From Chitinophagales bacterium (lineage in GTDB: Bacteria > Bacteroidota > Bacteroidia > Chitinophagales > Chitinophagaceae), in NCBI GenBank assembly GCA_015654595.1, contig JAATGQ010000153.1, forward strand, positions 1 to 56,984: a stretch of DNA of 56,984 nt, read 5' to 3'. A program made the translations under genes and the position numbers. Below are positions 27,398-34,863 of the stretch, in pieces (position 1 is the stretch's first letter; every line of letters starts with the position of its first letter). The notes under the pieces were generated by a model, which was not told where the DNA came from, did no database searches, and saw only the letters and a program-made list of their open reading frames with translations.

Positions 27398-28663
27398 ATG
27401 AGAGCCCTACCTTTCCCGCTGACCCGAACGTTATCTTTGCTATTGTTTTCTGCTTTCACCAGCGCGTTGAAAGCACAAGATCCCCACAGCGAATTCGACC
27501 GGTTTACCGAAGCCTTTACTGCCCGCAAATACGGGCAGTGTATCGTAATGGGAAAGGAACTGCAAAAGCACACCGACCACCCTTATTTCTTATATCAGCT
27601 GGCAGAATGCTATTGCCAGGCCGGAAAGTTCTCCAAATGTCTCGACCTGCTCGGCAAGCTGGCCAAACGAGGCGTGTCCTATAAGATCGAAGAGAACAGG
27701 GGCTTTTGGTTGTTGTATGGCAACCAGCGGTTTAGCGATTATGAAGAAATGTTTATCGAAAACCGTTTTGCCATCGATAAAAGCGTCTCTTCTTTTGTGA
27801 TCAACGATTCTCTGCTGCTGCCGGAAGGCATTGCCTATGACAGTCTGCATCAAACGTTTTACGTGGGCAGTCTCGCCAGGCACAAGGTGATCCGCTGCTC
27901 CGCAGAAGGCAGCTGCTCTGATTTTGCGCTCGGCAGCCAGTCGGGCTTCTGGATGGTTCTCGGGATGAAGGTCAGCCCGGATTGCCAGAGCCTGTGGATA
28001 TGCAGCGCATCTGAAAAAGATAGTATTAACGGCTATTCTGGCATATTTCAGTTTGAGATCCCATCGGGAAAATTGATCCGGAAATATATAGTCGACAACA
28101 GGAACGGCGCCCATTTCTTCAATGATCTTGTCGTAACCCCACAGGGCGAAGCCTATTTTACGGATAGCAAAGCGGGGATCGTCTGGCAGATCAACGCCGC
28201 GGGCAATGGTCCCGAGCCCTATGCAAAAGGCTTCTCTTATCCAAATGGTATTGCTGTCGACAACGCGAAAAAGGTATTGTTCGTCGCCGATTTTCAAGGG
28301 ATACACGTCATCGATCTGCTTACCCGGAATCAATTCCTGCTTAACCACCAGGGCAAAACTTTTACCAACGGGGTCGACGGACTTTACTGGTATAAAGGCG
28401 CGCTGGTTGGTATACAGGCGACGGGAAAACAGGACGATCGTGTCGTTCGGTTCTTTTATAACCTAAAAAAGAAAAGCATCTCCAGAACAGAGATCCTCCA
28501 ATCCTACCGCAGCGATTTCAACGGTCCGACAACAGGCGCCATCGCCAACGGATACCTGCACTATATCTCCAACTCGCAGGCGGATAGCCTGCAGTCGAAC
28601 GAGTCGGTTACTCACCCCGAGAAACTGGTAAAGCCCGTCATTCTCAAGGTAAAACTGGATTAG
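27398..28663 (+). CDS. Secreted SMP-30/gluconolactonase-like beta-propeller with TPR-like N-terminus
   Basis: This 421-residue exported protein has a signal peptide (about 1-26, ending SALKAQ). Residues about 30-90 look like a pair of TPR helices (FTEAFTARKYGQCIVMGKEL; YQLAECYCQAGKFSKCLDLL). The rest is a six-bladed propeller of SMP-30 type with DSLLLPEGIAYDSLHQTFYVGS, FNDLVVTPQGEAYFTDSKAG and YPNGIAVDNAKKVLFVADF. Acidic residues placed like the metal ligands of lactonases are present, but activity is unproven. It probably shares a transcript with the ATP-grasp gene and ends four bases from the lyase gene on the other strand. Confidence 0.8.
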   Translation: MRALPFPLTRTLSLLLFSAFTSALKAQDPHSEFDRFTEAFTARKYGQCIVMGKELQKHTDHPYFLYQLAECYCQAGKFSKCLDLLGKLAKRGVSYKIEENRGFWLLYGNQRFSDYEEMFIENRFAIDKSVSSFVINDSLLLPEGIAYDSLHQTFYVGSLARHKVIRCSAEGSCSDFALGSQSGFWMVLGMKVSPDCQSLWICSASEKDSINGYSGIFQFEIPSGKLIRKYIVDNRNGAHFFNDLVVTPQGEAYFTDSKAGIVWQINAAGNGPEPYAKGFSYPNGIAVDNAKKVLFVADFQGIHVIDLLTRNQFLLNHQGKTFTNGVDGLYWYKGALVGIQATGKQDDRVVRFFYNLKKKSISRTEILQSYRSDFNGPTTGAIANGYLHYISNSQADSLQSNESVTHPEKLVKPVILKVKLD

Positions 28664-28667
28664 AGAA

Positions 28668-29876
28668 CTACAACAACTGGAACAAGGCTCTTTCGTAGTC
28701 CTTTCCTTCGATGTTCTTCAACGCTTCTGTGCAGGAAGAACAATGAAACCTTGTCTCGTCTTCCATAAGAATCGGAACGGCGTTATAGTAATTAAACCCA
28801 TGAATCTGCGGCCAGCTCCATTCCTTTTCTTTGATAAGATAAGGGCGCAGCGCCTCGAGCGCCTTTTGCAACGATTTCCCCGAAGACGTTTTGACCGTCC
28901 ATAAATGGACCGGCGTCTGCTCTGACAGTTCCGCCACGACGACAAAGGCGTTCAGGATAAACGCCGAATAATGAAGCGAAGTCGTCCGCGTCAGCTCCAG
29001 CGGGAACAGCCCGGTGGTATCCATCTGCTTGTCCAGCCGGTCCACCGCACGTTGAACGATCTTCTCAGCCAGCTCCATACTATCGGCAAACAGAGCCATT
29101 GAAAGCGTTTGCGCGTCATACCACACCCCGTGATTGTTCCTGGCATTCAGCTCCTTCCTGGCGATACGACTGGTATCGGTCCAGCCCAGGAAAGCGCCAA
29201 ACCACTGTTTGAGCGAAACCTGATCCTTTGCCGTCCAGGATGGAGAAGAATGAAGCAGCCTGACCCCGTCGATGATCCAGATAAAGAACCGCGAATCGAT
29301 CAACCCTTCTGCCCGCCCATCCGTAACGCCTTTTACTGCCTGACCATAGTTGAGGTTGGGATTCATTCGTGTAGCAGTGTCGATAAACCATACCTCCGTC
29401 AGCCGGCTTGCCTGCCGGGCGTATTTGTCGTCGCCGGAAAAATACCAGGCAAGGGATAACAGATAGACATGCTGACTCAGCACTGGCAGATTGGTCTTAT
29501 CGGTATACTGCCTTACTTCAGGGTTCACTACTCCATCCCGGTTCATGTAGGGCAGTCCATTGGGTTTGGATGGATCGGGCCAGAAATAAGGCGCAATGCT
29601 CATATAGTCATGCCTGTTGCCGCTGGGCGGCACACCGCCTTTTTGCATGACGGATACGGGAGCAAAGTGCAGTAATTGATCCGCATCCTTTAGCAGCTGG
29701 ATATAAGCTGGCATCAGCGCGGGATCTTTTGCGCGCACCCTTGCCTTTTTATCCGCCAGCGTTTTGAAATTCAATTCGATCATATCCGATTTCGACAGCA
29801 ATGAATCCTGCGCCATTGCTGTCATTGAAATCAGACTACATAGGAAGAAGGTCAAAAAAGCGTTCCTGCTTGACAT
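28668..29876 (-). CDS. Alginate-lyase-family protein (PF05426 type)
   Basis: This 402-residue secreted protein has a signal peptide (about 1-22, ISMTAMAQ) and an alpha/alpha-toroid Alginate_lyase fold. Diagnostic parts are the N-terminal PSGNRHDYMSIAPYFWPDP with YMNRDGVVNPE, and the conserved NNHGVWYDAQ with His249 followed by Tyr252. Members act on uronate polymers by beta-elimination, but in Bacteroidota many sit in pectin-type loci, so alginate as the substrate should not be assumed. It lies 11 bases downstream of kdgF on the same strand and close to a GH28-like gene, which supports oligouronide breakdown. Confidence 0.83.
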   Translation of the reverse strand: MSSRNAFLTFFLCSLISMTAMAQDSLLSKSDMIELNFKTLADKKARVRAKDPALMPAYIQLLKDADQLLHFAPVSVMQKGGVPPSGNRHDYMSIAPYFWPDPSKPNGLPYMNRDGVVNPEVRQYTDKTNLPVLSQHVYLLSLAWYFSGDDKYARQASRLTEVWFIDTATRMNPNLNYGQAVKGVTDGRAEGLIDSRFFIWIIDGVRLLHSSPSWTAKDQVSLKQWFGAFLGWTDTSRIARKELNARNNHGVWYDAQTLSMALFADSMELAEKIVQRAVDRLDKQMDTTGLFPLELTRTTSLHYSAFILNAFVVVAELSEQTPVHLWTVKTSSGKSLQKALEALRPYLIKEKEWSWPQIHGFNYYNAVPILMEDETRFHCSSCTEALKNIEGKDYERALFQLL

Positions 29877-29887
29877 TATAGGATAAT

Positions 29888-30235
29888 TTATTTTATAAAA
29901 TCTTCGCGCATCGGGCTGAATACATCGATCAGCACACCAGCCTCGATACAGACGGCCCCATGCAGGGTATCAGGCGGCGCATAATAGGCATCGCCCTGCC
30001 CCAGCCGCCTTTTTTCACCCGCGATCTCGATCTCAAACACTCCGCTTTCCACCAGCGAGATCTGGGAATGCGGATGCTGATGAAGCGCCCCGATCCCCCC
30101 TGTCTCAAATCTTACTTTAACCAGCATCAGCTTCTCGTCATACGCCATTAGTTTACGGTGTACGCCCTTTTCAACTTCCTGCCAGGGTAAATGTTCATTG
30201 TCAATAAAGTTACTTGCCGATGCATTTGTGTTCAT
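29888..30235 (-). CDS. kdgF: KdgF-like cupin, unsaturated-uronate linearising enzyme
   Basis: KdgF opens the ring of 4,5-unsaturated monouronates released by pectate or alginate lyases. The 115-residue single cupin shows the characteristic run LPWQEVEKGVHRKLMAYDE, the metal-binding HQHPHSQ at 52-58, GDAYYAPPDTLHGAVC and the C-terminal LIDVFSPMREDF, all strongly KdgF-like. It has no signal peptide, so it acts in the cytoplasm. It sits between the SusC scar and the alginate-lyase-family gene. Its presence is the best evidence that this locus handles uronates. KduI/KduD, KdgK and KdgA-type genes are not in the window. Confidence 0.87.
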   Translation of the reverse strand: MNTNASASNFIDNEHLPWQEVEKGVHRKLMAYDEKLMLVKVRFETGGIGALHQHPHSQISLVESGVFEIEIAGEKRRLGQGDAYYAPPDTLHGAVCIEAGVLIDVFSPMREDFIK

Positions 30236-30238
30236 AAT

Positions 30239-30481
30239 TTATTTTTTTAATTCTACTTTGCCAAAAGGGAATCCCCAGGCACGCTCGTTCAACAGTGCCG
30301 TAATAAAATCTGATCCGGACGGGTAATAGGCGTTTCTCCAAGATCCTTGGATGAGAAGGAGACGACCGAGCCGGTAAGATCCCGTCGGCGCTGCATCCCA
30401 TAACCGATCACGATGCCGGGCGCAGGCCCATAAGGATAGGAAAAGAAATAGGGAGAAAAGAAGCAGTCGTTCTTTTTTCAT
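30239..30481 (-). pseudogene. Scar of a SusC-type TonB-dependent receptor
   Basis: The longest frame here (80 codons) starts like a lipoprotein (MKKERLLLFSLFLFLSLWAC) but its remainder matches nothing. From 30417 to 30289 the next frame reads IVIGYGMQRRRDLTGSV, then SSKDLGETPITRPDQILL before a stop: this is the SusC plug signature (GYGTQ-K-K-DLTGSV ... P-DQ-LLQG). A third frame then continues GTVERACLGIPFWQS, recalling the LLQGTV-GV--TQS that should come next. So a SusC signal peptide is joined to part of its plug, with at least two frame changes and more than 95% of the gene missing. Four bases separate it from kdgF, so its promoter may still drive the kdgF-lyase operon. Confidence 0.85.
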
Positions 30482-30633
30482 ATTGGCAGAGCTTTAGTCA
30501 GCCAATATTATTTTAAAAGACAGGCGAAATACAGCGACTCCCTTGTCTTTCTTGTCTAAAAAATCAGCAAAAAACCTGAATGATTCCAAGTATATCAACT
30601 CAAACCTTAGATATTGTTTAAAAAATTTTGACC

Positions 30634-30657
30634 GAGAACGTTTCCGGTAACGTTTCC
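30634..30657. promoter_or_regulatory. Tandem LacI-type operators
   Basis: Two adjacent 12-base half-palindromic sites centred on AACGTT occur: GAGAACGTTTCC (30634-30645, 8 of 12 self-complementary) and GGTAACGTTTCC (30646-30657, 10 of 12). AACGTTTCCGG is repeated exactly. Palindromes with a central CG are the usual LacI-family target. The site lies between the lacI-type gene (51 bases away) and the divergent kdgF operon (153 bases away), so autoregulation and control of the uronate genes are likely. Confidence 0.6.
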
Positions 30658-30688
30658 GGGATTTTCATAACCGATTATCCTTTAGCTT

Positions 30689-30696
30689 TACTTTTG
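30689..30696 (+). promoter_or_regulatory. -7 element of the LacI-type regulator gene
   Basis: TACTTTTG is an exact TAnnTTTG match ending 11 bases before the ATG at 30708. It lies 31 bases downstream of the tandem operators. Confidence 0.55.
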
Positions 30697-30707
30697 CAAT
30701 CTTCCAT

Positions 30708-31724
30708 ATGAGTAAGCCTGCCACTATAAAAGACATCGCCCAACGATTGAACATTTCGGTCTCCACGGTATCCAGATCGCTGCGAAATGCGCCGGACGTG
30801 AACATAGAGACCCGGCAGGCGGTGATCGCTCTCTCCGAGGAGTTGAACTATCAGCCCAACAAACTCGCGCTAAGTTTAAGACAAAAGCAGACACATACCA
30901 TCGGCGTGATCGTGCCCAACCTGGACTATGTGTTGTCGACGATGGTAAGAGGGATAGACGAAGTAGCGCTCGAAGCCGGTTACACGGTCATGGTATGTCA
31001 GAGCAACGAGTCCTATGGACGCGAGATACTCAATACCGCGAGGCTTCTGGACAGCCTGGTGGATGGCTTTATCGTCTCCGTTTCCAGCGAAACAAAAATC
31101 TTCGATCACTTTAAAAAGATCCAGCACCGGGGTTTGCCGATGGTGGTATTTGATCGGATCGCCCCCCAATTGACCGCACCAAGCGTCAGGCTGGACAATG
31201 AAGAAGGCGGTCTTCTGGCAACGGAGCATTTGCTGGAACAAGGATATAAACGAATCGCCGTTCTCGCGGGGCCGGCGAACCTCGGCGTCAGCAACAGCCG
31301 TCTCGACGGCTACCTGAAGACGTTGAAGAAGTATAAAATAAAAAAGGACGACAGTCTGATCATGCACTGCGACTTTAACCAGGACTATGCTTATTACGCA
31401 ACGCTCGAATTGCTGGCCATGAAGAAAAGGCCGGACGCGATCTTTACCATCAGCGACCGGATGGCCATCGGAGCCATGCTGGCGATAAAAGAAAAAGGCC
31501 TCAGGATGCCTTCGGACATCGGACTGGTCGGATTTAACAACGAACCCGTGGCTAGTCTGGTAACGCCAATGCTCTCCAGCATCGATATGCCTTCATTTGA
31601 ATTGGGCAAAGCTGCCGCCCGGCTGTTCATAGAATCCATGAACACGAGTGAGGACTTGAGCCAGGTAGAAGAGATCCTGAGGCCAAAACTGTGTATCCGC
31701 GAATCGTCCCGCCGGTTGGCTTAG
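30708..31724 (+). CDS. LacI-family transcriptional regulator
   Basis: This 338-residue repressor has an N-terminal helix-turn-helix (TIKDIAQRLNISVSTVSRSLRN, residues about 5-26, given here as family signature) and hinge (NYQPNKLALSLRQK). A periplasmic-binding-protein-like sensor domain (about 62-335) follows, with GVIVPNLDYVLSTMVRGIDE, RLDGYLKTL and DAIFTISDRMAIGAMLAIKEKG. It lies between the kdgF-lyase operon and the transporter and has tandem operators in front of itself, so it most likely senses a uronate catabolite such as 2-keto-3-deoxygluconate. The ligand is inference. Confidence 0.93.
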   Translation: MSKPATIKDIAQRLNISVSTVSRSLRNAPDVNIETRQAVIALSEELNYQPNKLALSLRQKQTHTIGVIVPNLDYVLSTMVRGIDEVALEAGYTVMVCQSNESYGREILNTARLLDSLVDGFIVSVSSETKIFDHFKKIQHRGLPMVVFDRIAPQLTAPSVRLDNEEGGLLATEHLLEQGYKRIAVLAGPANLGVSNSRLDGYLKTLKKYKIKKDDSLIMHCDFNQDYAYYATLELLAMKKRPDAIFTISDRMAIGAMLAIKEKGLRMPSDIGLVGFNNEPVASLVTPMLSSIDMPSFELGKAAARLFIESMNTSEDLSQVEEILRPKLCIRESSRRLA

Positions 31725-31780
31725 CGGGCCATTGCTTTATCACATGCGCCAGGGCCTCTGTTGGTCGCGTCTGCATGGTA

Positions 31781-31810
31781 TTGCAATTTACCCAGAATGC
31801 TTTAAGTTTG
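31781..31810 (+). promoter_or_regulatory. Promoter of the MHS transporter gene
   Basis: A -33 TTG (31781-31783) and TAAGTTTG (31803-31810) are separated by 19 bases, the best promoter match in the window. The -7 element ends 4 bases before the ATG at 31815, so the transcript should be leaderless or nearly so. Confidence 0.65.
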
Positions 31811-31814
31811 ACGG

Positions 31815-33092
31815 ATGAATCCAGTAAACAAACCACTAAATTCACCTAATCGTATTCTCCTTGCCAGTCTGATTGGCACGACGATCGAGTTTTTTGATTT
31901 CTACATTTATGCCAACGCAGCAGTACTCGTTTTTCCAAAACTGTTCTTTCCTTCCAGCGATCCTACGTCTTCGACGCTGCAATCCTTAGCAACATTTGCC
32001 CTTGCGTTCTTTGCCCGGCCATTGGGCGCTGCTATATTTGGCCATTTCGGTGACCGTAAGGGCCGGAAAGCGACCCTTGTTGCTGCACTGATGACAATGG
32101 GCCCCTCTACTGTAGCCATTGGCCTTTTGCCGACCTATCAATCTATCGGTGTAACAGCGTCTTTGTTGCTGGCTCTGTTCCGTTTTGGACAGGGCCTTGG
32201 CCTTGGCGGTGAGTGGGGCGGCGCTGTCCTTCTTGCCACAGAGAACGCTCCCGAAGGTAAAAAAGCCTGGTATGGGATGTTTCCACAGCTGGGTGCTCCT
32301 ATTGGTTTTGCGCTCTCCAGCGGGATCTTCCTGATCCTTAACCTGACAATGAAGCCGGAACAATACATGCTCTTTGGCTGGCGTATCCCCTTTATCGCCA
32401 GCGCCATACTCGTTTGGGTAGGTCTTTGGGTCCGGTTAAAGATTACAGAGACACCAGATTTTATAAAAGTGATGGAAAAGAACGAAAAAGTAAAGGTTCC
32501 CGTAGCACAGGTATTTGCCAAACATGCAAGAGCCATCGTATTGGGTACTTGTGGCGGTATCACCACCTTTGTACTGTTCTACCTGATGACGGTGTTCACC
32601 TTGAGCTATGGCACTTCAGCGTTGCACTTCAATAAAATCAACTTCCAGGTTATCCAGATCATTTCCATGACGACTTTCGCTCTTGGTATTCCATTATCAG
32701 CTATTTGGGCTGACAAGTATAGCCGCGCGGGAGTGCTTATGCTGGCAACGGCGGGAATTCTTGTCTTTGGTCTTGTGTTTGGCCCCTTCTTTAGCACCGG
32801 GAGTCTCTTCATCACGGCTTTATTCCTGTTGGTAGGGATGTTCCTGATGGGCCTGACCTACGGCCCGCTGGGTACAGCCCTTGCCGAGATCTTCCCTGCG
32901 TCTGTACGTTATACCGGCTCCTCGATGGCCTTCACCCTGGCAGGCATTCTGGGCGCTTCGTTTACTCCCTTACTGGCGACAAAGCTGGCTCAACAGCATG
33001 GGCTCTCCGCAGTAGGTTACTATCTTGCCGGTGCCGCGCTGATCACTTTTGTTGCGTTGGCGGCAGTAAAAGCTTCCCACAAGAAAAACTAA
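31815..33092 (+). CDS. MFS transporter, metabolite:H+ symporter (MHS) family
   Basis: This 425-residue inner-membrane protein has about 12 helices. The start GTTIEFFDFYIYANAA, the loop GHFGDRKGRK, the helix-4 GLGLGGEWGGAVLLATENAP and FPASVRYTGSSMAFTLAGILG are hallmarks of the MHS family (KgtP, ProP, ShiA and relatives), which takes up carboxylates or osmolytes with protons. Next to kdgF and the LacI gene it may import a uronate or its breakdown product. It has its own promoter. Leucine codon CTT and T-ending codons look more frequent than in the neighbouring lacI gene, an uncounted impression that could mean recent transfer. Confidence 0.88.
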   Translation: MNPVNKPLNSPNRILLASLIGTTIEFFDFYIYANAAVLVFPKLFFPSSDPTSSTLQSLATFALAFFARPLGAAIFGHFGDRKGRKATLVAALMTMGPSTVAIGLLPTYQSIGVTASLLLALFRFGQGLGLGGEWGGAVLLATENAPEGKKAWYGMFPQLGAPIGFALSSGIFLILNLTMKPEQYMLFGWRIPFIASAILVWVGLWVRLKITETPDFIKVMEKNEKVKVPVAQVFAKHARAIVLGTCGGITTFVLFYLMTVFTLSYGTSALHFNKINFQVIQIISMTTFALGIPLSAIWADKYSRAGVLMLATAGILVFGLVFGPFFSTGSLFITALFLLVGMFLMGLTYGPLGTALAEIFPASVRYTGSSMAFTLAGILGASFTPLLATKLAQQHGLSAVGYYLAGAALITFVALAAVKASHKKN

Positions 33093-33104
33093 TCTCTGCA
33101 ACGC

Positions 33105-33140
33105 ATAAGCGCCCGGCAGGTATTCCTGCCGGGCGCTTAT
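33105..33140. terminator. Strong bidirectional hairpin between convergent genes
   Basis: ATAAGCGCCCGGCAGG (33105-33120) and its exact inverse (33125-33140) form a perfect 16-base stem with the loop TATT. It lies 13 bases after the transporter stop and 18 before the GH28 stop. There is no long T run on either side, but the stem strength and position between convergent genes suit a shared terminator. Confidence 0.7.
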
Positions 33141-33157
33141 CATTTCCGCCGGGTCAA

Positions 33158-34765
33158 TTATTCTATACTCCGGACCAGTTTCTTTTCCGCCGGACTTTGT
33201 TTAAAATCGGAGACATCCTTTAATATGATCTGATCTTCTGATCGTTCTGCGGGCAACTGAACACGATCCAACGTGACGCCTTTTACATCATCAAAGATGA
33301 GTGCGGGCCGGAAATCAGGTTCGCTCAGCTTTAGCGTTACATTCTTCATGCTGATCCCTTTTGCATGACGGACATAAAATCCCCAGGCAGGCATCTCTCC
33401 AAACATCGAATATTCGGGGTAATCCTTTATCTTTTCGGGGAACTCTTTCAGCCGGTACAGTCCGAAATAAGCCTGCCCCTTCGACGCTTTACCGGGGTAA
33501 GTGATCTCGATGTTTTCCAACACGACATCCTGCACATATGCGCCGGGGATACCCGTTATCGAACCGGGATAGTTGTTGTGGTAGCTCGACTCATCGGCTC
33601 TTAAGTCGTCATTGATATCAGGACGTACAAAGGGAATCTGAACGTTGACATTGCTGATATGGATATTTTTTACAATACCAGGTGTATTGCCGTAGCGGTT
33701 TCCAAGACGAATGAATAGCGCATTGCCGGTATTCTTTGCGATGATATTCCGGATGTTGATATTCTCTATCGTACCGCCGTCCACGGATTCGATGGCGATG
33801 GCAGACCGGTAGGTATCGAAGACTTTGACGTCTTCGATGGTGATATTTTTAAATCCGCCATAGGACGCGGTTCCAAATTTCAAGGCGCTGGCGCCGGAGC
33901 GTACCGTGCAATGGGCGATATAGATCGAGTCGTCGGCATAGCCGGGAAAATAAGACTTCAGACAGATGCCATCATCGGCGGCGCTGATGGTGCAATTGGT
34001 GATGCGAACGTTTTTACAGTCGGTGATATCCATGCCGTCATTGTTCCAGTAAGCACGGTTGCTGACCGTGATCCCATCCAGCAGCAGGTGATTGCAAAGA
34101 TCGATCGACAGTCCCCAACAGGATGAGTTTTTGAAAGTAGCTTCCGAAAATCGGACATTATCGCATCCGGAGAACCGGATCAGCTTTGGTCTCATCTTTT
34201 CATTTGGCCGGCCTGCATAACTGGAGTAGTTTGGATCAACGACAATACCGCTGTGATGCAGACTGTCGATGGCAAGCGCCAATGCAAGCCCCTGACCATC
34301 GACTGTCCCTTTTCCTGTTATAGAAATATTATTCGCTTTCACTGCCGTGAGCAGCGCCAGCTGAGAGTTGTCATCTTTCTTGGGGCTTTCGGGCAGGCCC
34401 TTTGTGTCAAGACTCCTGTAATGAGCCGGGTTGGTGCTGCCGAGCAACAGGGCGTTTTTTTCCAGATACAGTTCTACATTACTTTTCATTTCGAGGGTAC
34501 CGGTCAGAAACCTGCCTTCGGGGATGATCACCTTCCCGCCCCCGCTGCGGCTCGCCTTGTCGATAGCCCTTTGTATGGCTTTTGTATTTAATGTCTGTCC
34601 ATCGCCGACAGCTCCTTCCTTCACCACATTGTATTCTTTCTGCGCAAAAGATGGAATAGAATTGAATACGACTAATAAGATAAGGACGATAAAAGCCCGG
34701 ATACAAAGGGGAAGAGTGTTGGCTATTGTGCCATCCAGATCGAAGATAACGGCCTTGATATTCAT
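33158..34765 (-). CDS. GH28-like beta-helix protein with a HAD-phosphatase N-terminus fused before its signal peptide
   Basis: The 535-residue product is a chimera. Residues 1-25 read MNIKAVIFDLDGTIANTLPL and on to CIRAF, the opening of a HAD phosphatase with its DxDGT motif. Residues 26-41 (IVLILLVVFNSIPSFA) are the hydrophobic core and cleavage site of a signal peptide, and Gln42 starts a GH28 (polygalacturonase-type) beta-helix: EYNVVKEGAVGDGQTLNTKAIQRAI. The GH28 acids are there, Asp243 in NNDGMD and Asp264/265 in ADDG, but the usual GHG is GAS, so the conserved His is missing. There is no Met between the HAD part and the signal core, so translation must begin in the HAD part or upstream. 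Whether export still works is open. Confidence 0.85.
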   Translation of the reverse strand: MNIKAVIFDLDGTIANTLPLCIRAFIVLILLVVFNSIPSFAQKEYNVVKEGAVGDGQTLNTKAIQRAIDKASRSGGGKVIIPEGRFLTGTLEMKSNVELYLEKNALLLGSTNPAHYRSLDTKGLPESPKKDDNSQLALLTAVKANNISITGKGTVDGQGLALALAIDSLHHSGIVVDPNYSSYAGRPNEKMRPKLIRFSGCDNVRFSEATFKNSSCWGLSIDLCNHLLLDGITVSNRAYWNNDGMDITDCKNVRITNCTISAADDGICLKSYFPGYADDSIYIAHCTVRSGASALKFGTASYGGFKNITIEDVKVFDTYRSAIAIESVDGGTIENINIRNIIAKNTGNALFIRLGNRYGNTPGIVKNIHISNVNVQIPFVRPDINDDLRADESSYHNNYPGSITGIPGAYVQDVVLENIEITYPGKASKGQAYFGLYRLKEFPEKIKDYPEYSMFGEMPAWGFYVRHAKGISMKNVTLKLSEPDFRPALIFDDVKGVTLDRVQLPAERSEDQIILKDVSDFKQSPAEKKLVRSIE

Positions 34766-34863
34766 GTTTTGATCAATCAGACCGTAAGTTACAATTTTCT
34801 TCTTCCAAAAACTTTTCTCCAACGTGTAAACGAAGATTGTCAACTATTCAAACTTATAAAGCA

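Noticed and set aside
30239..30481. An 80-residue lipoprotein gene beginning MKKERLLLFSLFLFL
   Set aside because: Other frames of the same bases carry the SusC plug signature, and the predicted mature part resembles nothing. It is listed as a pseudogene instead.
34766..34843. Further 26-residue extension of the HAD-GH28 chimera
   Set aside because: The HAD family start MNIKAVIFDLDGT fixes the natural ATG at 34765; the extension runs toward the divergent gene and shows no domain.
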